Below are positions 27,297 to 35,416 of a stretch of 64,000 nucleotides of DNA, piece after piece; position 1 is the first letter of the stretch, and each line of letters opens with the position of its first letter. The notes under the pieces were generated by a model that did not search any database, was not told where the DNA came from, and saw nothing but the letters and a program-made list of their open reading frames with translations. Origin of the DNA: Paenibacillus thalictri. GTDB taxonomy: Bacteria; Bacillota; Bacilli; Paenibacillales; NBRC-103111. A program made the translations under genes and the position numbers. Location of the stretch: contig NZ_SIRE01000016.1 of the NCBI RefSeq assembly GCF_004307995.1, forward strand, positions 124,001 to 188,000, given 5' to 3'.

Positions 27297-28199
27297 TTAA
27301 CTTGCAGGTTCCGGCTTGCTTTTGCTTTTGAGCCCGGAGATGCCGACACCGCAGAAGATCAAGGCGACTCCAAGCCATTTGACGATCCCCGTATGTTCGC
27401 CTAGCAGTAGATTGGAGCATAAAATGACGACCGGCAGCTCCACCGCCCCGATTAACGCCGACACGCCGGTGTCCAGATACGGCGCGCCTTTGGCGAACAT
27501 ATACGGAGGAATAATCATGCCGAACAGGCTGAGCAGTATCGCCCAGAACCACAGTCCTCCGGGCAGCGAGCCGTTCCACAAAAACTGCGGCGTATTCATC
27601 GCCAGCACGATGGCAAGCGCGCCTGTCAGCATCCATGCGCTGCGGATCACGGCAGGCACTTCCGTCGCCACCTTGCCGCTGAAAAAAATAAACATCGTAT
27701 AACTCGCGGCGGCAAGCAGCCCGAGTCCGATTCCCGAAGGGCTGATGCGGCTGATGCCGCCCTGGAGCACCCCTGAAGCAAGCAGCGTGCCCGCAAGCAC
27801 GATCAGAACGGAGAGCAGCTGAAATTTGCCGGGCATTTTTCCCCCCAGCAGCATATCGACAAGCAGCCCCATCCAGGTGAATTGAAACAATAGCAACACG
27901 GCAAATGAAGCGTCCAGCGTCTGCAAGGAGTAATAATAAAACACCCCGCAAATCCCGGTGAAAAATCCGCTGCCCATCAGCTTAAGCGCAATACGAAACG
28001 GAATCCGTCTGATCTGTTTCCAGAAAGGCAAGCAGATCAGCCACATCACGACAGCCCCAAAAAACACTTGGCTGGCCGTTACCTCCGAAGCCGTAAACCC
28101 TTGCGCATAAGCAAGTTTGACGAACGTGGACAACATCCCGTAGGACGCCGCGCCGATCAGCACCAGCAGACTGGCTTGCAGCCGTTTTTTGGCATTCAT
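27297..28199 (-). CDS. EamA/DMT family transporter
   Basis: A 300-residue membrane protein with about ten hydrophobic segments in two repeated EamA halves (the first beginning at VLIGAASYGMLSTFVKLAY, the second near GIGLGLLAAASYTMF). Drug/metabolite transporters of this type export amino acids, nucleosides or other small metabolites; the substrate is not predictable here. The ATG has GAAGG just upstream. The tail KSKSKPEPAS is charged and probably cytoplasmic. It is transcribed alone on the minus strand. Confidence 0.92.
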   Translation of the reverse strand: MNAKKRLQASLLVLIGAASYGMLSTFVKLAYAQGFTASEVTASQVFFGAVVMWLICLPFWKQIRRIPFRIALKLMGSGFFTGICGVFYYYSLQTLDASFAVLLLFQFTWMGLLVDMLLGGKMPGKFQLLSVLIVLAGTLLASGVLQGGISRISPSGIGLGLLAAASYTMFIFFSGKVATEVPAVIRSAWMLTGALAIVLAMNTPQFLWNGSLPGGLWFWAILLSLFGMIIPPYMFAKGAPYLDTGVSALIGAVELPVVILCSNLLLGEHTGIVKWLGVALIFCGVGISGLKSKSKPEPAS

Positions 28200-28321
28200 C
28201 TATAAAACCTTCTTTATTATTGACCCTCTCCCGCCCACGGCAATAAACCGGTCGCTGACCGGCCTATTCCGCCATGATCCAATATAACAGACATCCCGTA
28301 TCGAGGCAATCGTTAAAGCGT

Positions 28322-28465
28322 TTACAAAAACATCAGCATGATTCTGAACTTATGCACCGTTTCTACGACTGCGGGCGGATCGATAATAAAGCAAATAAAA
28401 CCGCCGAAAAATTCCGCCAAAATGGCCCGCAGCAGCCACTCGTAAAATTTATCCAGCCAGATCAA
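28322..28465 (-). CDS. Small hypothetical protein, 47 residues
   Basis: A 48-codon frame with a TTG start, preceded at a 7-9 nt spacing by the strong ribosome-binding site AAGGGAGGG. The product begins LIWLDKFYEWLLRAIL and contains FFGGFICFIIDPPAVV, a short hydrophobic stretch that could cross or lie on the membrane. It ends in RIMLMFL. I do not recognise a family. An A/T-rich stretch with TATAAT-like sequence lies upstream (28480-28500). It reads as a real single small gene between the EamA transporter and the polysaccharide deacetylase. Confidence 0.5.
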   Translation of the reverse strand: MIWLDKFYEWLLRAILAEFFGGFICFIIDPPAVVETVHKFRIMLMFL

Positions 28466-28698
28466 GGGCGTTCCCTCCCTTAATATTATATATCATTATC
28501 ATATGCGCGAATGTGAGACTTTGTCCTTGACCGGACGGCTCAAAGTGGTCATTTATTGGAATTTGTCCTTTTTAAAAATAGTTTTCATCGAACTGGTTAA
28601 CCTAATCCAAGTCACGGAGAAAACTTCTTGCAGCATCGCGGCGGGCAACGCCGGCGGGTACTTTGCCTTGGAAGCTGCAGAAAAGGAGGAATATTGCC

Positions 28699-29448
28699 AT
28701 TCGCAACTTATCTTTTAAGACGTTGCTGATCATGGCGGTTTGCTTGGCCTTGACTTGTTCCAGTGCCTTGGCAAAGCCGAAAAAAAACCGCAGCGATTAC
28801 GAAGCGCAAGGGGAGGTCGTATGGGAAGTTCCTACACGGGAGAAGGTCATCGCGCTTACTTTCGACGATGGACCGGACCCGGACCATACCCCGGCCATAC
28901 TTGATTTGCTTAAGCAATATGATGCGAAAGCCACATTTTTTGTCGTCGGCAATAAAGTCGACCGCAGCCCGGAGATTACGAAGCGGGAGCTCGATGAAGG
29001 ACACGAACTCGCGAACCATACATACAGCCATATGTATTTCTCCAACCGAGTGGCCGCTTCAAAAATGAAAAACGACATTCTGAAAGCCGAAGATGCGATA
29101 TATAAAGCGACTGGACAAAGATGCCGCTTATTCCGCCCGCCGGGCGGTTTCTATAATGAAAACCTGATCTCCATTGCGAAGGAACACGGATACTTGGTCG
29201 TTATGTGGTCTTGGAGCAAAGACAGCAAAGACTGGCGTTTGCCGGGAGTATCGAAAATCGTCAGTAAGGTGCTGAGCAATACGCAAAATGGAGAAATCGT
29301 GCTGTTTCATGATTACGCCGAAAGACAAACGCAGACGCTTGATGCGCTGAAAATTATTTTGCCCAAGCTGAAGGAAGAGGGGTTCCGGTTTATCACTGTC
29401 TCCGAGCTGCTCACGTACCGCAAAAACGAGAGACCGGAAATAAAATAA
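28699..29448 (+). CDS. Polysaccharide deacetylase family protein (NodB domain), secreted
   Basis: About 249 residues. After a signal peptide (KTLLIMAVCLALTCSSALA) comes a NodB domain with all motifs: TFDDGPDPDHTPAIL (catalytic Asp pair), HTYSH (metal His pair), RLFRPPGGFYN, MWSWSKDSKDW and VLFHDY. Such enzymes remove acetyl groups from peptidoglycan or other beta-linked GlcNAc polymers on the cell surface. The start is uncertain. AGGAGG at 28684-28689 stands 9 nt before an in-frame ATT (28699), which would give an ideal signal peptide. A TTG at 28663 lies before that site, and an ATG at 28732 would shorten the signal. ATT initiation is unusual. Confidence 0.9.
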   Translation: MRNLSFKTLLIMAVCLALTCSSALAKPKKNRSDYEAQGEVVWEVPTREKVIALTFDDGPDPDHTPAILDLLKQYDAKATFFVVGNKVDRSPEITKRELDEGHELANHTYSHMYFSNRVAASKMKNDILKAEDAIYKATGQRCRLFRPPGGFYNENLISIAKEHGYLVVMWSWSKDSKDWRLPGVSKIVSKVLSNTQNGEIVLFHDYAERQTQTLDALKIILPKLKEEGFRFITVSELLTYRKNERPEIK

Positions 29449-29473
29449 AAGCCCTCGAAGCAAGATAAACGGC

Positions 29474-29520
29474 AAAAATCCTTTGCAACAACGGCACTAA
29501 TGCCGCTTGCAAAGGATTTT
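29474..29520. terminator. Strong bidirectional terminator
   Basis: AAAATCCTTTGCAA and TTGCAAAGGATTTT form a 14-bp perfect stem, with a second small stem (GGCA/TGCC) inside the loop. It separates the convergent deacetylase and azoreductase genes. Confidence 0.88.
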
Positions 29521-29562
29521 ATCATTTTTTTCATAACTCTTATGGCGATAACAGTTGAAAGA

Positions 29563-30186
29563 TCAGAAGCTTTTGGCTGCTTCTGCGGTCTGTTTCAATC
29601 CTTCGGAAATAATCTGCTCCGAACGATCCTTGAATTGATTATGTCCTTCAATGATGACTTCCAACGGCTGTATGCCGAATAAACCAAGAGTGGCCTTTAA
29701 TGGTCTCAACGCTGATTCAATGGACGCCATAGGTTCTACGGAATAAATACCTCCGCGAGCATTAAGCAGGATTACTTTCTTATCCCCTGCAAGGCCTACA
29801 GGACCTTCTTCTGTATATCTAAACGTCTTGCCTACTTGAGTGATATATGAAATATAAGTGATTAAGGGAGCAGGGGAAGTGAAGTTCCAGAGCGGGAACG
29901 CAATAACGATTTTATCAGCAGCAAGAAACTGATCCAAATACCGGTTAGCGATCGCTGCGGCGCTATTCTCTTCCGCCGATAGATCATAACCTTGGTTCAG
30001 TTTAAATGTTCCCACTATGGCATCTTGTCCATAATAAGGAAGTTCTTCCTTGAAAAGATCAAGTTCTGTAATCAAATCGGAAGGATGAGCTTGTTTATAA
30101 GTCTGAAGAAACGTTTCATACATCTTGACGCTCACCGCTTGCTCGGCAGGCCGATTATTTGCTTTTACGAACAGTACATTTGCCAT
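29563..30186 (-). CDS. azoR: FMN-dependent NADH-azoreductase
   Basis: A 207-residue flavodoxin-like protein, the normal length for AzoR/AcpD enzymes. Typical segments are VLFVKANNRPAEQAVS at the start, KIVIAFPLWNFTSPAPL (conserved PLWNF flavin-loop region), TYISYITQVGKTFRYTEEGPVGL and LLNARGGIYS. These enzymes reduce azo dyes and quinones with NADH and protect against electrophiles. The start MANVLFVKAN is chosen because AAGGGAG lies 9 nt upstream; the open frame extends further to 30393 but without a site. It lies 34 nt after the NmrA-like gene, probably in one operon with it and under the adjacent Rrf2-type regulator. Confidence 0.9.
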   Translation of the reverse strand: MANVLFVKANNRPAEQAVSVKMYETFLQTYKQAHPSDLITELDLFKEELPYYGQDAIVGTFKLNQGYDLSAEENSAAAIANRYLDQFLAADKIVIAFPLWNFTSPAPLITYISYITQVGKTFRYTEEGPVGLAGDKKVILLNARGGIYSVEPMASIESALRPLKATLGLFGIQPLEVIIEGHNQFKDRSEQIISEGLKQTAEAAKSF

Positions 30187-30220
30187 GTTAGTTAGCTCCC
30201 TTGTTAGGTTATTGGTTTGA

Positions 30221-30865
30221 TTATTTGTTATAAATAATGGGCATTTTTCTAATATATAAATGTTCACTTGCGGTACGATACATAAATTCACCGACGTTTT
30301 CTCGTGAAACCGCCATTTTGGCCGGTTCATCGCCAAGTGAAATACGATATCCGATGCCGTTATGTTTGACATTGGGATTAATGATCCGAACAATCGTCCA
30401 ATCCAAGGCAGATTGTTTGAAAAGCTGCTCGATTTTTTTCATTTCCCGATAACCGTTAGGGAAAAGGAGCTTAGCCATGATGCCTGGGACTATCGTACTG
30501 AAATTTTTATTGTCCTCTACAGAACGAACTGTGGGTGTAGCCAATGTAATAAAACGTTGTTTTTGCAGCTTCTCCATCGTTCTCATGATAACCTCATGAC
30601 CATTTGCTATCGGCGTTCCGTTTAATTTTCGTGAAGTATCCAGAGCAGGACCAAGCGTACTGATTACAATATCTGCATTTGCAATGGCTTTCTCGATTAA
30701 AGGTTGATTATCCAACTCGCCAACAACGATATGCAACTTCGGGTGCGAGTGGTTTAAAGAGCCCGATTTCCGAACATATGCAGTGACATTGTCCCCATTC
30801 TTGAGAGCATGCTCCATCACAATCTGTCCGATTGCTCCACTCGCACCAAATAATGTAAGGTTCAT
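30221..30865 (-). CDS. NAD(P)-binding oxidoreductase, NmrA/SDR-like
   Basis: A 214-residue Rossmann-fold protein. The dinucleotide loop is LFGASGAIGQIVMEHAL (GxxGxxG), followed by VTAYVRKSG and DIVISTLGPALD. Homologous proteins are flavin reductase-like or atypical SDR enzymes that bind NAD(P)H and often accompany redox regulators. The catalytic YxxxK of classical SDRs is not evident. It is the first gene of a two-gene minus-strand unit with the azoreductase. Operator-like sequences at 30898-30920 and 30943-30969 lie in its upstream region. Confidence 0.87.
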   Translation of the reverse strand: MNLTLFGASGAIGQIVMEHALKNGDNVTAYVRKSGSLNHSHPKLHIVVGELDNQPLIEKAIANADIVISTLGPALDTSRKLNGTPIANGHEVIMRTMEKLQKQRFITLATPTVRSVEDNKNFSTIVPGIMAKLLFPNGYREMKKIEQLFKQSALDWTIVRIINPNVKHNGIGYRISLGDEPAKMAVSRENVGEFMYRTASEHLYIRKMPIIYNK

Positions 30866-30897
30866 TTTTATTTTTCACTCCTTTCCTTATACAATAA

Positions 30898-30920
30898 AAT
30901 GTGCTTAATAAAAGCACATT
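30898..30920. promoter_or_regulatory. 9-bp dyad upstream of the NmrA-like/azoreductase genes
   Basis: AATGTGCTT and AAGCACATT form a perfect inverted repeat around AATAA. The half-site AAGCACATT recurs in the longer shared element at 30943-30969 and at 31477-31503. It is a candidate operator for the neighbouring Rrf2-type regulator. Confidence 0.5.
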
Positions 30921-30942
30921 AAAATCAAAAAAAAGCAGCATT

Positions 30943-30969
30943 AAATTGCAACTTTTATAAGCACATAAT
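30943..30969. promoter_or_regulatory. Shared operator candidate, copy 1
   Basis: ATTGCAAC-T-TTTATAAGCACATAAT here and ATTGCAAC-T-GTTATAAGCACATTAT at 31477-31503 differ at only about three positions. One copy lies upstream of the oxidoreductase genes and the other immediately upstream of the Rrf2-type regulator gene, as expected for regulation of both and autoregulation. Confidence 0.55.
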
Positions 30970-31011
30970 AATCCGACTGCACTTATTTGTCCAGCTTCTT
31001 GTTGAAAAAAA

Positions 31012-31458
31012 TTAAATAACAAAGAAGTCCACACGGTTCATTACGTCCGCAATTGTGTACTCCCGCAAGTAGTCAATGGTACGGAGCTCGACTTCATGAA
31101 GTATTTTTTCCAATTCAATATCCAACTGCTCTCCAGCTTCGCCGCAGTCAACGTTAAATTCGACCTCAGACGGCATATTGCTGACAGCAGAGTAGATGTC
31201 CCCTAACGTAATTTGATCGGCAGGTACTCGCAATAAGTAGCCTCCTTCTCGGCCGCCTTTTGATTCGACGATAGCTGCCGCCGCTAACTGCTGCATCACC
31301 CTGCGCATAAATGTTGCGTGGGAATCCACCTGATCCGCTATCATTGCACTCGATAACATTTTCCCGCTTTTAGCTAACCAAACAATGGAGTGAACAGCGA
31401 TTTTAAAACGAGGAGGACCTATATTAACGCCACGGTTTGCTGTGCTCATTTCAACCAC
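31012..31458 (-). CDS. Rrf2 family transcriptional regulator
   Basis: A 148-residue regulator. The N-terminal winged helix contains KIAVHSIVWLAKSGKMLSS and ATFMRRVMQQLAAAAIVESKGGREGGYLL, the Rrf2 wing region. Only one Cys stands in the region where iron-sulfur Rrf2 proteins have three, so an iron-sulfur cluster is unlikely; it may respond to electrophiles or quinones instead (inferred). It is transcribed toward the NmrA-like/azoreductase pair, and a close copy of its upstream element occurs before that pair. Confidence 0.9.
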   Translation of the reverse strand: MVEMSTANRGVNIGPPRFKIAVHSIVWLAKSGKMLSSAMIADQVDSHATFMRRVMQQLAAAAIVESKGGREGGYLLRVPADQITLGDIYSAVSNMPSEVEFNVDCGEAGEQLDIELEKILHEVELRTIDYLREYTIADVMNRVDFFVI

Positions 31459-31476
31459 TCCTAAAAAAACAGTTTT

Positions 31477-31503
31477 ATTGCAACTGTTATAAGCACATTA
31501 TAA
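31477..31503. promoter_or_regulatory. Shared operator candidate, copy 2
   Basis: This is the second copy of the element at 30943-30969, lying 19-45 bp upstream of the Rrf2-type regulator start. Confidence 0.55.
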
Positions 31504-31652
31504 AATAAATATGAATGATGTGCAATTAACAAAATCCTCCCACATTAAAGGCGCGGGGATCGCATGTACCGCGCGTGCTGCTGCACAATTTTTCTCTGCT
31601 CCGCACCGCGGTGAACTTGCTTCATCAAGCTTTGCATATGGGCAAGCACAGC

Positions 31653-31950
31653 TCACATATCCTCCCGCTGCAAACTCATCTCAATAATCACCTTGGCATA
31701 ACCCGTTTTATCTGCGATGTCATACCGTTTCCCTCTCAGATCCAGGGCAAACAGCCCTTCGCTGGCGGAGATGCAGCGCAGCGCGTCTGTCAGTTGGTAT
31801 TCGTCGCCAGCACCTTTTTCTATCTTTTCAAGAGCGCTAAAAATGGACGGCTTGAGTAATCGGCAGCATTTCTTTCGGCTGCGCTTTGGTAGCCGGGAGA
31901 AGTCTGGTGCCAAGACCTGCGGCGGGAATGACGGCTTTTTTTATTTTCAT
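31653..31950 (-). pseudogene. galU: Internally deleted UTP-glucose-1-phosphate uridylyltransferase
   Basis: From the ATG at 31950, with AAGGAG just upstream, the reading frame gives an intact GalU N-terminus (KKAVIPAAGLGTRLLPATKA, then QPKEMLP). A stop follows after a few more codons. In another frame the GalU C-terminal region appears at once (EKGAGDEYQLTDALR, GKRYDIADKTGYAKV). The middle part of the gene, including most of the catalytic domain, is missing, so one internal deletion joined the two ends out of frame. The ATG overlaps the GtrA stop (ATGA), showing that galU was the last gene of the glycosylation operon. GalU makes UDP-glucose for envelope sugars; a functional copy would have to be elsewhere. 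Confidence 0.88.
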
Positions 31951-32363
31951 AAAGATTCACTCCTTCTCGTTTGGTTGGAAGGTTCGAAAACCCAAAGCTT
32001 GCTGCCCATATAGTTAAACATGAACCCTGCGGACATGCCGCACAATTTACTGATGATCGTACCCCAGCCGGCTTGCACCAGCAAGCTGAGAAGCCCCGTG
32101 GTGATGCAGAAGGTCAAGCCGTTCAGCAGCAGAAACTTGAGAAACTGCTGACGGTCGATTTTGCCGCGGTGCCTGAACGTCCAGCTGCGGTTCATAAAGT
32201 AGCTGTTCAGTACGCCAAATATATATGAAACGCATTGGGCCGCAACATACGACCAGCCCGCGTAGGTCAGTAAAGTAAATACACCCAAATCAATGCAAGT
32301 ATTCATGGCTCCGATCGAGCAATATTTGAAAAAGGAAAGCCAGTTGTTTTTCATATTAGACAA
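31947..32363 (-). CDS. GtrA-like membrane protein
   Basis: A 138-residue protein with four hydrophobic segments and the GtrA pattern (FKYCSIGAMNTCIDLGVF, FGVLNSYFMNRSWTFR, YMGSKLWVF). GtrA-family proteins are thought to flip undecaprenyl-phosphate-linked sugars across the membrane for cell-surface glycosylation. The reading frame opens at TTG 32363, overlapping the GT2 stop, or at ATG 32354. It follows the GT2 gene directly in the minus-strand operon, the usual GtrB-GtrA order. Confidence 0.92.
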   Translation of the reverse strand: MSNMKNNWLSFFKYCSIGAMNTCIDLGVFTLLTYAGWSYVAAQCVSYIFGVLNSYFMNRSWTFRHRGKIDRQQFLKFLLLNGLTFCITTGLLSLLVQAGWGTIISKLCGMSAGFMFNYMGSKLWVFEPSNQTRRSESL

Positions 32364-33324
32364 CGCCCTTCCGTCCGGAAGCTTTTTTGCGTGTACCGTA
32401 ACAATCTTTGACGATATATAGCGGGCGGTCCCGTGTTTCGTCGTAAATACGTCCGATATACTCGCCGATAATACCCAGCGCCGCCAAGATCGATCCCCCG
32501 ATCAAGAGCTGGGTGGACACCATGATGTGCCAGCCAGAAACGGGTCCGGCTACTACCAAATTGGTCAGCGCAATGACCAGCAAATCAATCGCGCCCGCAG
32601 CCGCCAGAATTCCTCCTCCATAAGCGGCAAGCTTGAGCGGCTTAAGCGAAAAAGAAGTAAGGCCGTCCAAGCTCAGCTTGATCATTTTTTTAAGCGGGTA
32701 TTTTGTTTCTCCGGCCGCCCGTTCCTCACGGACGTATTCGACCGCCGTCTGGCGGAAGCCAACCCAGCTGACCATGCCGCGGACAAAACGGTTCTTTTCC
32801 GTCAACCGTTTCATTTCATTGCACACTTTACGGTCCAACAGCCGGAAGTCTCCGGTATCCAAAGGAATGTCGATTTCCGTAAACAATTGAAGCACCCGGT
32901 AAAATATACGTGCCATCTGTTTTTTGAACCAAGTTTCTCCCTTCCGCTCGATCCGCCGGGCGTAAACAACGTCATAGCCGTCTTTCCATTTCTGAATCAT
33001 ATCCAATATCAGCTCCGGAGGGTCCTGAAGATCGGCGTCGATGACAACAACCGCATCTCCTACGGAATAATCCATACCCGCCGTAATGGCGATCTGGTGG
33101 CCGAAGTTTCGCGAGAAATTAATCAGCTTTACCGTTTCATCCCAATCGCAAATGCGCTGTATAATATCCGCCGTAAGATCGGTGCTGCCGTCGTTGACGA
33201 ACAGCAGCTCATAGCTTTCTCCGGTGCGGCCCATCACTTCCTTCAGCCTCCGGTACGTTTCTCGGATAACCAGTTCTTCGTTATATACCGGGACAATGAT
33301 TGAATATTTCACTCGCGTATTCAT
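32356..33324 (-). CDS. GT2 glycosyltransferase, GtrB/dolichyl-phosphate mannosyltransferase-like
   Basis: A 322-residue enzyme: a GT-A domain (IIVPVYNEELVIRETY, FVNDGSTDLT, VVVIDADLQDPPELI) followed by two C-terminal membrane segments. Such enzymes transfer a sugar from a nucleotide-sugar to undecaprenyl phosphate at the inner face of the membrane; the product is then flipped by GtrA. The ATG at 33324 is preferred because GGAGG stands 8 nt upstream, whereas the ATG at 33330 is only 2 nt from it. It lies between the GT39 and GtrA genes; the pairing resembles B. subtilis ykcC/ykcB. Confidence 0.92.
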   Translation of the reverse strand: MNTRVKYSIIVPVYNEELVIRETYRRLKEVMGRTGESYELLFVNDGSTDLTADIIQRICDWDETVKLINFSRNFGHQIAITAGMDYSVGDAVVVIDADLQDPPELILDMIQKWKDGYDVVYARRIERKGETWFKKQMARIFYRVLQLFTEIDIPLDTGDFRLLDRKVCNEMKRLTEKNRFVRGMVSWVGFRQTAVEYVREERAAGETKYPLKKMIKLSLDGLTSFSLKPLKLAAYGGGILAAAGAIDLLVIALTNLVVAGPVSGWHIMVSTQLLIGGSILAALGIIGEYIGRIYDETRDRPLYIVKDCYGTRKKASGRKGVV

Positions 33325-33340
33325 ACTCATAACCTCCCGT

Positions 33341-35416
33341 TTACGATTGAATTTCGTACAGCGTTTGCCCTCCGTCCATATTTATCGGCGCTCTGCCCGA
33401 AGGGGAAGCGACTGCGCCGCTGCTGTCCTGCCACTGATCTTTAGGCACCTCTACGGCGTTGCTGCGAATCCACTCCGTCAGCTCTGAGCTGCCGCCGCCG
33501 GGAGCGCCGCCACCGATTTGAACGTATTTGATTTCTTTATTGGCGACAAGCTGCTTCAGCTTGTCGACGGTCATGATCGGGTCGGAGCCGCTAAAACCGC
33601 CCATTGCCATCACGGCTTTACCGGTTTGGATAATATAAGGCGCCGCCGAAGTGGCGTTGGATACGCCAAACAAATATTTTTCCCCGGTATTATGGCTCGT
33701 GACATATTCAAGAAGCTTCGCATTGACGGTGCCGCTGCCCATTCCCTGGCCGCCGCGGCCCGAGGTCTGCTGCAAATTCGGTCCCGCTTCCGGCAGTACG
33801 CTGTTTCCGCCGTACAGCAGCGGAGTTGACGCCCAATACAGCGGGGCGGCCAGCAAGGCCAGCATCGCGGCGATTGAAACCGCGTGAACCAGCTTCTCTC
33901 TCAGTCTTGGGAGCAGCAGCAGGAAAGAACAGACCGCTCCCGCCGCACCTACGCCCAGGTACCAGCCTGTACCGATTTGAGCGGAATATGGCAGCAGCAC
34001 ATACATTTCAAATGCCGTCGTCGCAAGCACCGAAGCTGGCAGCAGCCAGGCTATCCAGCCTGCTTTATTGCGGTAATCGTGCCACATTACAGTCCATCCG
34101 GCACCGACAAGCGCAGCAATCGGAGGAGCCAGCATAATCAAATAATATTGGTGGAAAAATCCCGCTACGCTAAAGAAGGCCATCCCTGGAAGCAGCCAAG
34201 CCAGCCAAAACAACGTCATCTGCTGCCTGGTCGTCAGCGGTTTTCTGCGGCGAATCCCGGCGAGCAGGGCCACACTGGCGAATGCTGCAAATGGCAGCAG
34301 CCAGCTGATTTGGCCCGACAGCTCCGATTGGAACAAGCGCAGCGGACCCGCTTGCCCGGTGCCAAAAGCGCCGCCGCGGCCCGGAGCGAAGCCCTGCGGC
34401 GGGCCGTCCGGGCCAGCTGCGCCTGCACCGCTGGCATCGGCTTTCCCGCTTAGCGCAATGCCGGCTGCGGCGTTTTGTCCGACAACCGGTACGGTCACCG
34501 ATTCGCCATTGCCGTCGGTCGCCCGGGCCATGTGGCCGTCACCCGTTTGACCGTACCCTCCTTCATCCGCGCGTTGATCCATCCCTCCGCCGTCTTTGGC
34601 GCGGTTTCCTCCGCCCATGATCCCCTTACCGGTCAGCCGGTTGATCCCGTTATAGCCGAAAGCAAGCTCCAGCACGGAGTTTGTTTGGCTGCTACCGATA
34701 TAAGGCCGATCCTCCTTAGAGACGATGTTGTCGGCCACGACAGCCCACGAAACGGATACGCTGAGCATGATGGCCGAAGCAGCCGCCAGCACGGCCAGCT
34801 TCTTTTTCAAATTCGCCCGAAAGGCCAGCAAATATAATACATATAAAGCAGGTACGATCATGTAGGCCTGCAGCATTTTTATATTAAAAGCGACGCCGAT
34901 AACGGCAAACGAGCCGATTACCCATCCCCACTTGCCGCCGCGCACTGCTTGAACCAGCATCCATACGGCAACAAGCAAAGTAAACACCAGCAGGCTGTCG
35001 ACGTTGTTCGTGCGGCTCACCGCAACAGCAATCGGCGTACAAGCCATGACTAAACTGGCAAGCAGGCCCGCCGGACGTCCGAAGGCCGGTTTCACGAGCG
35101 AATACATAAGCAAGACTGAACCGACTCCGGCCAACGCTTGGGGCAAAATCACGCTCCAGCCGTGAACTCCGAATATCGAAGCGCTCAGCGATTGAATCCA
35201 AAATGTCACCGGCGGCTTATCCACCGTGACGTAACCTCCCGGATCAAACGAAGCGAAGAAAAAGTTGGAGAAGCTTTGCAGCATGCTCGTTACCGCAGCG
35301 GTATAATACGCATTGGCGTTCTGGTCTTTCCAAATGCCGAAACCGTTCAGAAGAAGCGCAAGCAGCGCAATGATTATAAGCATCCAATCGGGTTGTCGTT
35401 TTAGCACATGTTGCAC
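33341..35416 (-). CDS. GT39/ArnT-like membrane glycosyltransferase (YkcB-like)
   Basis: A 691-residue protein. The N-terminal part has about eight or more transmembrane segments, including LLALLLNGFGIW, then an early acidic/aromatic loop (VTVDKPPVTFWIQSLSASIF) carrying the catalytic-Asp type motif of PMT/ArnT enzymes. A long, Gly- and charge-rich disordered insertion lies at about residues 285-350. More membrane segments follow, and then a soluble C-terminal domain. GT-C enzymes of this kind use polyprenyl-phosphate sugars, made by the downstream GT2 and flipped by GtrA, to glycosylate lipids, teichoic acid or proteins on the outer face. It is the first gene of the operon. Confidence 0.9.
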   Translation of the reverse strand: MQHVLKRQPDWMLIIIALLALLLNGFGIWKDQNANAYYTAAVTSMLQSFSNFFFASFDPGGYVTVDKPPVTFWIQSLSASIFGVHGWSVILPQALAGVGSVLLMYSLVKPAFGRPAGLLASLVMACTPIAVAVSRTNNVDSLLVFTLLVAVWMLVQAVRGGKWGWVIGSFAVIGVAFNIKMLQAYMIVPALYVLYLLAFRANLKKKLAVLAAASAIMLSVSVSWAVVADNIVSKEDRPYIGSSQTNSVLELAFGYNGINRLTGKGIMGGGNRAKDGGGMDQRADEGGYGQTGDGHMARATDGNGESVTVPVVGQNAAAGIALSGKADASGAGAAGPDGPPQGFAPGRGGAFGTGQAGPLRLFQSELSGQISWLLPFAAFASVALLAGIRRRKPLTTRQQMTLFWLAWLLPGMAFFSVAGFFHQYYLIMLAPPIAALVGAGWTVMWHDYRNKAGWIAWLLPASVLATTAFEMYVLLPYSAQIGTGWYLGVGAAGAVCSFLLLLPRLREKLVHAVSIAAMLALLAAPLYWASTPLLYGGNSVLPEAGPNLQQTSGRGGQGMGSGTVNAKLLEYVTSHNTGEKYLFGVSNATSAAPYIIQTGKAVMAMGGFSGSDPIMTVDKLKQLVANKEIKYVQIGGGAPGGGSSELTEWIRSNAVEVPKDQWQDSSGAVASPSGRAPINMDGGQTLYEIQS

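Noticed and set aside
27184..27951. 255-codon minus-strand frame overlapping the EamA gene
   Set aside because: The EamA frame has ten membrane segments and a proper start; this alternative frame is Arg/Ala-rich noise.
28503..28718. 71-codon plus-strand frame ahead of the deacetylase gene
   Set aside because: No ribosome-binding site before it, and it overlaps the deacetylase signal region in a different frame.
31653..31913. Separate 86-residue gene
   Set aside because: It is the C-terminal fragment of the broken galU, without its own translation signal.
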